Shown: positions 34,459-45,214 of the stretch, in pieces | Layout of the letters: every line of letters starts with the position of its first letter | Numbering within the stretch: position 1 is the stretch's first letter | Source: Bugulina stolonifera | Taxonomy: Eukaryota > Bryozoa > Gymnolaemata > Cheilostomatida > Bugulidae | Length of the DNA: 64,000 nucleotides | NCBI GenBank assembly: GCA_935421135.1 | Contig: OW285192.1 | Span: 10,499,501 to 10,563,500 of the forward strand | Direction of reading: 5' to 3' | Made by a program: the position numbers and the translations under genes | Notes under the pieces: generated by a model | Databases searched by the model: none | What the model was told of the DNA's origin: nothing | The model's input: only the letters and a program-made list of their open reading frames with translations

Positions 34459-35121
34459 TGTAATGGTTTCTGTGTTTTGGTGCGGTCGTCCTTGGACGAC
34501 TATCGACCCAGAAATGAAGTGCCTATGAGTGGTAATAGGACTTCGCATTACATGAAAGATCGAGCGGTCTCAGTAGCCCAAATACTACCAAAGACGACCC
34601 ATCTGATCTCAAGTCCGACCTTCAGACTATACAGTGAAAGAGAGTAATTCAACCTAGTAGGCGGTTCGCAAAGCGAATGACCTAGTAAAAGGAAGAGAAA
34701 GTCCCTGTATCAAGTATAGATGTGTCTTTATTGAAAGCCAAGTGTAGACTGAGACAATGAACAGTAAAACAGTGCCCTTTATATAGTATAAGGACTTCCG
34801 GCCGACATGACGTCGGGAAAAGACGACGTGTGGTCGTCCGGAAGTTGCGCAACAAGATGGCCGCCGGAAGCCCGACGGCCGACCCAAAATAGGTCGGGTT
34901 CTACAAAAGTTGCTTATAATGGTCCAATTCATGTACAAAATGAATATCAATGGATTCTGAGAGGTCGGGCCTCTGTACATGGGTATAAAAGGCATTAAAA
35001 GACTTAGAAATAATCATACAATCATATATAACAATATAAGAGTAAAGTACAAGCAGATATATACATGTATGCACGCAATAATGAGTGTCAGATGTAAGAT
35101 ACGACTGGGCGTACCATCACA
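34459..35121 (-). repeat. LTR (663 bp) next to the chimeric gene
   Basis: On + it runs TGTAATGG...CCATCACA. Read on the minus strand it has TATATAAA at 34785-34778 and AATAAA at 34732-34727. It appears identical to 38907-39569. It is the 3' LTR of the full copy and the 5' LTR of the truncated copy that joins the host exon. Confidence 0.9.
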
Positions 35122-35134
35122 TAGCCCCCTCACA
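35122..35134 (-). promoter_or_regulatory. Polypurine tract of the gag-only element
   Basis: The minus strand reads TGTGAGGGGGCTA directly before the 3' LTR and directly after the gag stop codon. It would prime plus-strand synthesis. Confidence 0.65.
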
Positions 35135-38100
35135 CTAGGTCATGGGTGTCTCTAGTGTCAAGTTAAGAAGGGTACGGTACAGTGTAGATTCCCTGGATAC
35201 TATATCCAAGTCTGCTTGTACAAGCTGGAGTTGTCGGGGGTGGTTTAGATGCTGGTTGGCTAGTTCACGAAGAGCTATTTCTCGAGCATAGAGAGGTTCC
35301 AGATGTTGGCGTAGAGTGTCCCCCACCTGTTGACGGCTGGCAAGGTAGTGAATCCGTGGCTTGAGTTCAGCAAGTTGTTGCATGAACGACGGATCTGGAG
35401 ATGCAGGACGTGTGGCATTCGGCTGAGTTAGTACAGGAGATGCAGGAGGTGGGGACTGGACGGCAGGAGAGTCTGGAGTGGCTCGGAGTAGGTCCCTGGC
35501 AGGTGTATAAGGAGAGCGGTGCGGTGAGACCTCTAGTGTGGGCCTGGACTGCAGTGGCTCGATCAGTAGAGTCGGAGAAGCTGTACAAGAAGCTGCACAT
35601 GAGACCTTGGGTGGAGAGCCTTCGTAGAGAGGGCCTGACTGAGGAGCAGGCATACTCTTCCGTGGAGCAGGCCTTGTCTTCCAAGAGGGTAGACGTCCGC
35701 GTCGGCCAGGGGGGCCGACACTTACTGCGGAGGTACTAGCAGGAGGTCGCCAGAGAGAAGGTCCAGCAGGAGTGGTAGGCGACGAGGAAGAGGAGGAGGT
35801 AGCATCAGAAGGTGCGGAGTCGGGGGTCTGTTCTGGAGATGGGCTGTGCCGTCTCTTGGGAGGTCGCTTCCTTGTGGAGGAGGAGCTGGGCAAATAAACT
35901 GGTTTATTTGTCCCCGACTGTCCGTCCATAGTAGGACGACATGGTAGAAATGGTGGGGGATCCTTTACGCCCCACCATTCCATGAGGGCCCCATAGCTGG
36001 GCCCGTCCGTGAGGAAGAGACGTTTCCCACAGATACTGGATCTCCGACTGAAGTGATGGCCTAGAGCATCACGGCTAACTGAGCTGCGTCCGCAGCGACA
36101 GTAGAAGCGGGCAAAGTGCTGCCAAATGTGAATGTTCAGTCTCTTGAGGGTGCCGGAGAAGCCACACTTTGCACATTTGAGGTTAGGTTGACTCCTTCTA
36201 GCCAAGTCGTCTCGGGCTTGTTGAGTGAAGGTACTAATCCATGGCTTAGTGGCTCCGGAATGCTGGGACGACTCGATGGGCAGCTTGTCAGTGAGTTTGT
36301 GCAGCTTAATTGTAGCTAACTTCAGGGTAGAGGTAACAGGAGGTGGAGTGGGTGGAGGCGTGCCGTCTGGCGTGAGCGTCTTCCGTAGAGGAGATGCATC
36401 TACAACACATAATTCATCTGATGTGTAGCCTCCGCCTTCTAACTCATGCTCTTTCCTGTGAGAATGTTCAGGGGAATTCTCCTCTGTCCCGACTGGTCTA
36501 TGCCGAGTGGGGAGGGAGAGAGAATTCATGCCTGACAGTCTCACAGGTGTTGATTGTACCTCTAATTCTGATTCGGTCCTTACTGGTAACACTGAGATTT
36601 GCTTACCTTCAGCCGTGAAGACAGGCTGGTTGGAGTGATCCATACTAGGAGGAGTAGCCGTCTCGTCTGCACGAGAATGAGAAAGGATACGAGTGCTGCT
36701 ATTAACTTCACCAGTGACACGAGGAGTGCAGGAGTTGCTACATGTAGGGATACATGTGCTTCGGTGAAGTGCTGGACGAGAAAGGACTACTCGTCTGTGA
36801 GCTGTCGTATTTATACTAGCCGAGGGATGAGCAATTGGCTCAATTGTAGGCAATGCCTCAGGCACATTTTCTTTGTTCGACTCGTCAAATAAGCGCGGGA
36901 ACACAGCAATAGTTGCCTTCGATTGCTTCTTATCCGCTTTAGGGGACTTCGAGAGTTCGGCAATCTGTATCTTCGGCTGAAACTGTTCGGCAATGCTAGA
37001 TTCCGTACAAGAGCGTTGTGCTTTGTGTACTTGAACTGCTGGCAGTATAGACTGTATCTCCGTCGTTGGGATTATGTCTTGAGGTTCGGCTACGCGACAT
37101 TTCGCGTCCTCTGGATCAGGTCGGGCTGTTGAAACTTGAACATTCTTCGAGAGGTTCAGAGGTAGCTCTCTGGTTTGGTCCAGCACGGTTTGCTCCGTGT
37201 CGATCCTCAGGCCGCGGACTTGGACTGTAGTGTCTGGCAGTTCTACACACGATAAGTCGTCCGTCGGGGCATACTGAATTTGGGCGGGAATCAATTGCTG
37301 ATTAGTGTCGGATCTGGACGTGGCCAGATCCTGTTGATCCTTCTGAGTTGAGGATAGGTCGGGTTTACCTTGTGAGGTTTGGTCCGACGGGGCGGGACAT
37401 ATGAGTCGTCCTTTCAGCCTTGGGGGGTGATCTGTGGTCACTTCGGATGTGTCCGGCTTTGAGTGGGGTCGTTTCTTGCCTGGTGTTGGCCTAGTGGGTT
37501 TAGGTTCATCCACTGTGACGGGTGTAGGTGACGCCGTCGGCCTGGAGTGTGATGGGCTAGTTACCCGTGGGGTTTTCTGTTTGGAGTGGCTACTCTTGAC
37601 TTTAGGCTTAGTGGGTATAGGTTCTTCCACTAGGACGGGTTCTGATGTGTCCGTCGGCCTCAGTGGACGACCATTGTGGTTCGGTCCACTCTTCTTGGGT
37701 TTGGCCGCAGTAGGAATGGGTTCATCTACTGGGACGGATTCTGATGTATCCGTCGGCCTTTGTGGACGACCATTGTGGTTCGGTCCACTCTTCTTGGGTT
37801 TGGCCTCAGTAGGAATGGGTTCATCTACTGGGACGGGTTCTGATGTATCCGTCGGCCTTTGTGGACGACCAATGTGGGGTGGTCCACCTTCTCCTTGCTG
37901 GGCTCCTGTAGGAATGGGTTCGTCTACTGGGACGGGTTCTAGTGTGTCCGTCGGCCCGTCATCTGTGCCTTGACATTTCTGTAGGAGGGTATGTAGGGCT
38001 TTCCGTAGGAGGTCGGCGGGAAGCTCCTCTTGTGGCTTTGGAGGGTTGGCCTTGCCACCCTTGTTACTCTGGAAGGCCGTTCCGGTTTCCAGGGCTTCCT

Positions 38101-38572
38101 CCATATCGTCGGGCTGTAACCATGTGTAGTACCAGCGTAGGCCACGGTCGTGGACTGAGAGGCAGAACTTCTCTACAGCCCACTCTTCCAAAGATGCAGG
38201 GGGTGCTCCTTCAAAGGCTGTTGCCATCAGTCTGCGGATGAGAGCTGCATAGTCTCTGAGTGACGTGTGGGCTGGCTGTTCCAGGGTGGACAGCTTCCAT
38301 CGGGCTTCTCTGGCAGATAGTCCATACTGTTCCCTCAGTCGGGAAAATATCTCTTCGACTGATCGGGGTCGGCCGCATTCTTGTGCGGGCCCGTGTAGGG
38401 CGGCTCTAAGCCGTATGAGGCGTGCTCTGTCATTCCAGTTGCAACGCTCTGCCATAGCGGTGAAGTCTTCTATGAAGAGTTCGACGTCCTCTTGTCCGTT
38501 GTAGCTGAGTGTTTTGAGGTCCTGCTCGGCCTGGTACATTACCTGCTGAAGCAGGTTCCTTATTCGGTCCAT
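35135..38572 (-). CDS. Retrotransposon Gag, 1145 aa
   Basis: A single open frame filling the element. Residues 1-180 form a Gag-like domain (WKLSTLEQPAHTSLRDYAAL, then FCLSVHDRGLRW). Residues about 207-333 hold four units of roughly 36 aa with the motif PVDEPIPT. A long Pro/Ser/Thr-rich part follows. Near residue 800 is a C2H2-type finger (CAKCG...HIWQH) followed by CRCG and a further His/Cys cluster. The C-terminus is helical. No retroviral CCHC knuckle is seen, so the C2H2-like finger may be the nucleic-acid binding part (inference). No pol domains are present in any frame that I recognise. GC content and the GTCGG-rich sequence differ from the AT-rich host DNA. Confidence 0.85.
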   Translation of the reverse strand: MDRIRNLLQQVMYQAEQDLKTLSYNGQEDVELFIEDFTAMAERCNWNDRARLIRLRAALHGPAQECGRPRSVEEIFSRLREQYGLSAREARWKLSTLEQPAHTSLRDYAALIRRLMATAFEGAPPASLEEWAVEKFCLSVHDRGLRWYYTWLQPDDMEEALETGTAFQSNKGGKANPPKPQEELPADLLRKALHTLLQKCQGTDDGPTDTLEPVPVDEPIPTGAQQGEGGPPHIGRPQRPTDTSEPVPVDEPIPTEAKPKKSGPNHNGRPQRPTDTSESVPVDEPIPTAAKPKKSGPNHNGRPLRPTDTSEPVLVEEPIPTKPKVKSSHSKQKTPRVTSPSHSRPTASPTPVTVDEPKPTRPTPGKKRPHSKPDTSEVTTDHPPRLKGRLICPAPSDQTSQGKPDLSSTQKDQQDLATSRSDTNQQLIPAQIQYAPTDDLSCVELPDTTVQVRGLRIDTEQTVLDQTRELPLNLSKNVQVSTARPDPEDAKCRVAEPQDIIPTTEIQSILPAVQVHKAQRSCTESSIAEQFQPKIQIAELSKSPKADKKQSKATIAVFPRLFDESNKENVPEALPTIEPIAHPSASINTTAHRRVVLSRPALHRSTCIPTCSNSCTPRVTGEVNSSTRILSHSRADETATPPSMDHSNQPVFTAEGKQISVLPVRTESELEVQSTPVRLSGMNSLSLPTRHRPVGTEENSPEHSHRKEHELEGGGYTSDELCVVDASPLRKTLTPDGTPPPTPPPVTSTLKLATIKLHKLTDKLPIESSQHSGATKPWISTFTQQARDDLARRSQPNLKCAKCGFSGTLKRLNIHIWQHFARFYCRCGRSSVSRDALGHHFSRRSSICGKRLFLTDGPSYGALMEWWGVKDPPPFLPCRPTMDGQSGTNKPVYLPSSSSTRKRPPKRRHSPSPEQTPDSAPSDATSSSSSSPTTPAGPSLWRPPASTSAVSVGPPGRRGRLPSWKTRPAPRKSMPAPQSGPLYEGSPPKVSCAASCTASPTLLIEPLQSRPTLEVSPHRSPYTPARDLLRATPDSPAVQSPPPASPVLTQPNATRPASPDPSFMQQLAELKPRIHYLASRQQVGDTLRQHLEPLYAREIALRELANQHLNHPRQLQLVQADLDIVSRESTLYRTLLNLTLETPMT

Positions 38573-38885
38573 GTCGGTAGGGTGTCGGGTAGTGAGTAAA
38601 ACTGCTTTGGTTTGTTAGGCCGTGTCGGCCTAATGGTCGTACTGAGTACCGTCAATCTGTTCTGGATCCGAGGTCGGTCTTTGATTGAAGATCCGGCGTA
38701 GGTCGGGCTACATCCAGCGGAACCACGAGAATTATGGGTGCACTTTAGCGTTTGTCACCTTCTCGTATCCAAGGTTCCCGGGTCCGAGTCCTAAATCGCC
38801 GTAGAAGTATTGAAGAATGAGGTCGGTCGGTCACCCGAGGCCGAGGTCACCTTCCTTCTCTTCGTATCGTAAGAGTACGACCTTA

Positions 38886-38905
38886 GAATCCCACCGCTGC
38901 CACCA
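38886..38905 (-). promoter_or_regulatory. tRNA-Leu primer-binding site
   Basis: The minus strand reads TGGTGGCAGCGGTGGGATTC one base inside the LTR. It is complementary to the 3' end of animal tRNA-Leu (acceptor plus CCA, and part of the T arm) over about 20 bases. Confidence 0.85.
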
Positions 38906-38906
38906 A

Positions 38907-39569
38907 TGTAATGGTTTCTGTGTTTTGGTGCGGTCGTCCTTGGACGACTATCGACCCAGAAATGAAGTGCCTATGAGTGGTAATAGGACTTCGCATTACA
39001 TGAAAGATCGAGCGGTCTCAGTAGCCCAAATACTACCAAAGACGACCCATCTGATCTCAAGTCCGACCTTCAGACTATACAGTGAAAGAGAGTAATTCAA
39101 CCTAGTAGGCGGTTCGCAAAGCGAATGACCTAGTAAAAGGAAGAGAAAGTCCCTGTATCAAGTATAGATGTGTCTTTATTGAAAGCCAAGTGTAGACTGA
39201 GACAATGAACAGTAAAACAGTGCCCTTTATATAGTATAAGGACTTCCGGCCGACATGACGTCGGGAAAAGACGACGTGTGGTCGTCCGGAAGTTGCGCAA
39301 CAAGATGGCCGCCGGAAGCCCGACGGCCGACCCAAAATAGGTCGGGTTCTACAAAAGTTGCTTATAATGGTCCAATTCATGTACAAAATGAATATCAATG
39401 GATTCTGAGAGGTCGGGCCTCTGTACATGGGTATAAAAGGCATTAAAAGACTTAGAAATAATCATACAATCATATATAACAATATAAGAGTAAAGTACAA
39501 GCAGATATATACATGTATGCACGCAATAATGAGTGTCAGATGTAAGATACGACTGGGCGTACCATCACA
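38907..39569 (-). repeat. 5' LTR of the gag-only element
   Basis: 663 bases, the partner of 34459-35121. Minus-strand TATATAAA is at 39233-39226 and AATAAA at 39180-39175. The right flank begins GTACTTTTACTTACCC, which is also present uninterrupted in the duplicated locus at 53357. Confidence 0.9.
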
Positions 39570-40440
39570 GTACTTTTACTTACCCAAAATGAAACTAGAA
39601 CTGTTTGGGTAAATCTGCTCAGGTTTTTGTTCTGTAGGCAGCTCTCTGAATCCTCTCTGTACAAATTAGAAAATTCTAACCTGTACCGCGTACAAAGGTA
39701 TTACTAGATAACGTTCAACACTACAAGGTAGTCTGAATTACTTTGATAATTTCAAGTCAACTAGTACATACTTGCAATGTGCATGTGGGTAATTCATCTT
39801 CCTTTTGACCACCTTCTAACATTCTTTGCTATTTTCTTGTGGTCTGCGGGTTCTACATGTATATTAGCCACACACTCAGCCTTACTTACAACATTAAATA
39901 ATAAATACTGTCTGTTAACATGTCTAAAGTTTGTTAGATTGCTGTGAAATTGCAATTAGCCTCAGTCCTTAGGCTATCGGTCATTATGTTGAGGAAGATC
40001 AATACTAGACTCCCACAGCAATATTTCAGCTCGTAATTTGGAGTTATCAAACCACTGCTCTTTATTTACCTTTATGGTAGGACTTACAACATGTAGTTCT
40101 CAGGTTATCAAGACATTTATGAGTGAAAAATTTGCGCTGATGACAGTGTTATTTGGCTACCAAATTTGGTTAATACGTGTAGTTACAGATAGCAAGTTCT
40201 ACAATACGGGTGTAATAATGGCAGCAAACTACATGTTTGTATGTGAAAGAGAAAAACATGGCATGAGCCTAATGAACGTGAATATTGTGGAGTTGTCTGT
40301 TCTTTTTATCAATGGAGGAAATGCATCCGGACTTAAAATGAGAAGTTGTCTTATCTTATCTAGAAAAAAAGAACAACTCCTAATTATGATCGAGCTGAAA
40401 AAGAATGCTGAAAGTGACTGTTTGATAAGCGAATGATAAC
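39570..40440. repeat. Segmental duplication, partner of 53356-54300
   Basis: Directly repeated: 'TACTTTTACTTACCCAA', 'CTGTTTGGGTA', 'AACATTCTTTGC' and 'TTTGGAGTTATCAAACCACT' occur in order in both. The 132-codon ORF at 40038-40436 is not conserved in the other copies, which carry frameshifts, so I do not call a gene. 40441-41836 is AT-rich with nothing recognisable. Confidence 0.75.
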
Positions 40441-41926
40441 CCTAATTAAGAAGCAGGAATCTAAAAGAACGAAATTAAATCGAGGGTTAAAGCATTAAGG
40501 AAGCCAATGTATGACTGTGCATTTACAATCTACAGGTGTTAAGCTTCGATTTGAGCCATTGTTTGTCTTTCTAGACCCACTGGGTTCAGAGATACTGCTC
40601 TTCGAACATAACCATGTTTATAAATGCTTGCAAATGTTAGTGATGACGTAGGAGCCATGCGGATGTAATGGTAAACATTTACTGAGTCGCTGACAAATGG
40701 TCGACCAATCAGCCGCGGGGAAACATATTATAGCATTTGCTCTTGAAATGTCATGCAACATAACTTATGTTGTCATTGATATAATATACCAACATACTTG
40801 ACAGTTTTGATAGTTTAGTAATTGAGAATGTGAGCTACATTGTACATGTACAGTGCATGCATGTTGTAGTTTCAACATAATAAATAAATTATAATATTTA
40901 CAAACCAAGTTGTTTACCTTATCCATCACGTCATTTCAGATTGGATATTTGGACTTTGTTTTAATTTGAATATTTATAAATATTGTCACAATTTCTGGTA
41001 TAGAAGAAAATGAAAACTTGCTGAAGGTAACTGTATGATTATTTATCGTCATGAAACAACATTTGATGCCGGTTGACTTACAATAATCATGTTTGCATTT
41101 GTTTTGCTATAAAATAAATAGAACCATAGTAATAATAATTAATGATTTTGATATTGTATATTTGACGTGATAAAGTGATTTATTATAGTTGTTTTTGTTT
41201 ATATTCTATAATAATAATAATTATCTTATGACGTAAAATAAATACTAAACGATATTATTTATATAAATATGGTAATATAAATCTTTCGTAAATGTTTAAT
41301 ATAATTTTAATAGTGTCAGTATTTTGCCCCTATCTCAATACAAATACATTGTTTTGTAGTATTCAACTCGTATATCAGCTACATGGTTGCAAATTTTCAT
41401 GATCACAATTAAATAGGCGTAGACTATAAATTATTATTTGTGTTCTGGTTAGAATGTGATGATGGTATTGATCTACTTTTTTATTCACTCAACCCTTAAA
41501 AGAAAATTCCCACAGCAGTCTATATTCTAAAAAAATTATTTATTTAAATGAAAGTTCATTTTGTTTTGTAATATCATACAAAAGGTTTTAGTAATTATGT
41601 TTCTAATAAATAAATTTTGCAGGGAGTGCTCCATTGTTGAATTATACTATTTACAATGTAGCTCACTGTAAAGTATTTATATCATTTTCTTCATTCTGTG
41701 TTGTACTGGACACTCAATCTTCCGAGCAATTTTTCACTTTATTCATTATGTCACATTATAATTAACATGGAGCAGCAGTAGCACTCTAAAGCAGGGAGAC
41801 ATTTTAGTGTTGTTTTCTATGTTTTGAGTCTATGTTATGTTGTCCCTGTTGGCTGCTGGAGTGGTCGAGTTGAAAGAGATAATTGCAAGTCCTGACTCAA
41901 TTAATAGTGTCTATGAATCTTTGCAG

Positions 41927-44421
41927 GGACCGATAGCGTTGGAGGGCTACCAGTTTGAGCCAGTAGTGTTGGCAGGTGAGGAAAATGGAGACAATGTTAT
42001 TCCCAGGCAACATGAAGGACGTGAGGAGGTAAGCCTATAGAATGCTGGTAGTATATAGGCTCTCATGTATTATTTCAATTGAAGTTGACATACTAAATGA
42101 TCTTGCTAATAGACCCAACATATCCAAGTTGATATAGTTTTGCCAACAAATCATTTTTGTAGACAATTCGAGAATTCAAAAATACTAGTAGGTGGTGTCA
42201 ATGTGGACACTGCCAAGTTATGCCTACCCGCCAACAAAACCAGTGCTGTGCTGGCAACGCCATGTGTCAAGCCATTTTTGATGGTACAAATCACAGGTAC
42301 GTTGGCCAATCAAATGTATTCATTACATGTGTTAAATACATAGCTATTTGGATGAGATAACTACAGTATTATTTAAGTATGGCAACTTGAAAATCAACAA
42401 ACACTTATCAAGTCAGATAGTTATTAAAATAATTCTTTAGTTAAAAATATACAAATTATACATTCCACTTCCATGCTATTCTTTTATAGATGCATAACAG
42501 ACCATGAATGGTTTAATCAACTATTGCTCGATGGACCTTTGCACCTTGAATACACACGATACCTGCATTACCATGGTAAGAAATGTCAAAATAGCAATGT
42601 TATAGTGCACAACTACACCAAATATAGCTCTAATAAATCTAAAGTTCTAATTCGGCAATCTGTCCAACTAATTCGTCATTTATGAGAACTTCCTCATTCT
42701 GCCTAAGATGTCTGACTCTGTGACTTCTTTGATGGTTGGTTAGAAGGTAAAGTCCGTTTTCTGCAAAAAGATTATTAAATTATTCAATAAATTTTAGTTG
42801 ATCTACAGAGCCTACAGAGAGGGATCTGTTAAAAAAGAAGAGATTTTGCTCTTATCGTACAATGATTTTCTGGATTTACCCAGATATTAGGCGTAGACAA
42901 CGCAAGCTGCTTCCTGCTCGTGTGTACTCTGCCATCCAGGCTACATTCCCACTGACTAGAGGTGGAACGAGACTCGAGATTTCTCGAGTCTCGTATCGAC
43001 TTGTCTTGTCCCGAAAGTCGTCTCGAGATGGCAATTAGTATTCGAGACTGGAAAACTAATAGCAGTTAATAATTTTGATTTAATATCTATAATAAATTAA
43101 TAATTATCATACAATTAATTGCTAATCAACAATAAATCTATCAAATAGAAAATTATCATTCAAATTATTTAGTAATACTGTAATGGTTTCTGGTTTTTCG
43201 TGCCGTCGTCCTTGGACGACTGCCGATCCCAAAATGAAGCGCCTATGAGTGGTGCTAGGCCTTCTCATTACATGAAAGATCGAGCGGTCTCAGTAGTCAA
43301 AGTACTACCAGAGACGACCCATCTGGTCCCGAGTCTAGCCTGGAGACTATACTTAGAAAGAGAGTGATCCGACCTAGTAGGCGGTTCGCTATGCGGATGA
43401 CCACCTGCCAAAAGGAAGTGAAAGTCTCTGTATAATAAGTATAGATGTGTCTTTATTGAGATCCAAGCAAAGACTGAGACAACAAACGATAAAACAGTGT
43501 ACTTTATATAGTATAAGAACTTTCGCCTGACGTAGTGTCGGGAAAAGACGACGTAGGGTCGTCCGGAAGTTGCGCAACAACATGGCGGCCGGAAGCCCGA
43601 TGGCCGACCCAAAATGGGTCGGGTCATACAAGAGTTGCTTATAATCAAGTGATTCTGAGAGGTCGGGCCTCTTTACATGGGTATAAGAGGCACTAAAAGA
43701 CTCAGTAATTGCCGTACATGAATGTACAATGGTATATGGTTAAGTAGTACAGAATGCAAGCAGATATATACATGTAAGCACACATAACAATGAGCGTCAG
43801 GTGATAAGAGAAGACTGTGCGTACCATTACAATACTACCTACATGTACATTCCCAGCACTGATTTCCTAGTAATAGCATTGCAGCTAACGCTGAGCTACT
43901 AGTCAATCACTACAAGTCATACAGAATTACTAACGGCTGTCAATCACCACTCCCATAATGCAATGTCATGTCCTTACCAAAAGTTGTCTACTCATGAGAT
44001 TATTTCATTAAAGGAAACATAACTCCATACTAATTTGTCAAATTGCATTATTATTTTAGTACCCATGTAGTATGTACATGCAGTGTAATGTGCATGGAAT
44101 ACATGTGCAATATATTTCACAGCCTCCTGTTCACCTTTTATTGAAATGCATAATGATAAATAAAATACAGAGTTTACAGAGTAACCATTGGAACTGTTGG
44201 AGTTCTAACATGCAGATATATAAAATTTGGCAAACTTTTCAGGAAAATTACCTGGAATCCTAAAACCCAGTCTCATTTCGTCTTGAACTTTTTTGGAAGT
44301 AGTGTCTCGAATCTCGTCTCGAATCCAAAAATGCTGTCTCGTTCCACCTCTACCACCGACTAATGATGAAGAACTTTTTGCTGATTGGGAATTTAGTCAA
44401 TACGCCGAGGAGACAGATTGA
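41927..44421 (+). CDS. P2X7 C-terminal (ballast) domain gene, broken by a hAT insertion
   Basis: Exons at about 41927-42028, 42163-42296, 42490-42575 and 42809-42956, then 44361-44421 after a transposon. Phases agree across the introns. The product has YQFEP near its start, then RWCQCGHCQVMPT...CC...C, a CITDHEWF segment, and RFCSYRTMIFW...YSAIQATFP. This order matches the zinc-binding intracellular domain of P2X7 receptors, which invertebrates also use in stand-alone proteins. No channel segment is visible. An in-frame extension back to ATG 41837 is possible, but a TTTGCAG acceptor just before 41927 suggests further upstream exons. With the hAT in place the frame stops at about 43038 and the last 21 or so residues are replaced. 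Confidence 0.7.
42949..44360. mobile_element. hAT-like transposon inserted in the last P2X7-C exon
   Basis: The element at 42957-44352 has ends TAGAGGTGGAACGAGAC and the complement GTCTCGTTCCACCTCTA, flanked by CCACTGAC and CCACCGAC, an 8-base duplication with one change. Removing the element and one flank restores the host reading frame to a stop at 44419-44421. No transposase ORF remains, so it is non-autonomous. A solo LTR (43179-43831) is nested inside it, so the hAT came first. Confidence 0.88.
43179..43831 (-). mobile_element. Solo LTR nested in the hAT element
   Basis: 653 bases, TGTAATGG...CCATTACA, clearly related to but diverged from the LTRs at 34459 and 38907, with the same TATATAAA and AATAAA layout. 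The flanks give a short duplication ATAC (43175-43178 and 43832-43835). The uninterrupted target is seen in the relative at 62270-62400. No internal region remains, as after LTR-LTR recombination. Confidence 0.85.
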
Positions 44422-44593
44422 GAGCATACTGCAATACTATAATATACAGTGCTGTGCAAAAGTACAGCGAAGGTCAGTAATTATAGATTATGGAGAATAG
44501 TAATTGTTTACAATTTACATTTTTGTTGGTAAATAAAACCCCTAACAAACAATAATTATATATCAAATCAATTGGGAGAGTCAGGAGAAAATG

Positions 44594-44850
44594 ATGCAGC
44601 AGCAGCAGCGGCAGCAGCGGCGGCAGCGGCGGTGGCGGCGGCGGTGGCGGCAGCAGCGGCGGCAGCGGCAAATGCAGCAGCAGCAACGGCGGTGGCAGCA
44701 GCAGTGGTGACAACAGCGGCAGATGCAGCGGCAGCAGCATTGGTGGTGGGGGCAGCATAAGCAGTGATGGGGCAACAGCAGCAGTGATGGGGCAGCAGAA
44801 AGCAGTGGTGGTGCAGCGGAAGCAGTAGTGCAGGCAGCAGCAGAAGAAGC
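44594..44850. repeat. GCA/GCG trinucleotide repeat
   Basis: An imperfect run of GCAGCAGCGGCGG triplets with GTG interruptions, just after the P2X7-C gene. Poly-Ala, poly-Pro/Leu and Cys/His ORFs across it are artefacts of composition. Confidence 0.9.
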
Positions 44851-45214
44851 AGTGGCTTAAATTATAGTTGGCTCTTTCTTACTGTTCTTAATAATGATCT
44901 TTTAACATTTACTTGCATTAACATTGCTTCATTTGCTTTCTTCGCTTTCCTGGATATTCTCAATATTCTTCTGATAAATCACATTTCTGTAGCTTCGAGT
45001 TGTCTCTCCATTTCCTTATAAGTGTCCAACTTTCACTGCCATACAAAAGTATTGACCACACATATGTCTTTAGTACTCTAAACTTTGTTGATGTTTGGAT
45101 AGTTCTATTAGACATAATGCTTGAAGTGAGTCTTGATGTTTGGTCTGTTGTACTTTCTTAAAATGTTATTGCCATTTTTAGTTATTAAATGTGAGAAAAC
45201 CTTTTATATATTTA

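Larger units (their letters stand above)
33972..39569 (-). mobile_element. Gag-only LTR element with a truncated second copy
   Basis: Read from the minus strand: LTR (39569-38907), leader, gag (38572-35135), LTR (35121-34459), then a second leader and 51 codons of gag ending at 33972 in a host exon. The segments 38420-39569 and 33972-35121 look identical over about 1150 bases. No protease, reverse transcriptase or integrase is present: the gag stop lies 13 bases from the 3' LTR. It is therefore non-autonomous, comparable in layout to TR-GAG elements of plants. One side ends at an LTR and the other inside gag, so there is no target duplication. Confidence 0.88.

Noticed and set aside
34369..34995. 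ORFs in the LTR (34369-34647 plus, 34654-34995 minus) that recur identically at 38817-39443
   Set aside because: They lie in LTR and leader sequence and are duplicated only because the LTR segment is; no domain or initiation context supports a protein.
40038..40436. 132-codon ORF in the 39.57-40.44 kb duplication
   Set aside because: The two related copies at 53.8-54.3 and 54.3-54.8 kb do not preserve the frame, so it is most likely non-coding repeat.
44474..44775. Poly-Ala, Pro/Leu-rich and Cys/His-rich ORFs
   Set aside because: All are frames of the GCA/GCG trinucleotide repeat.
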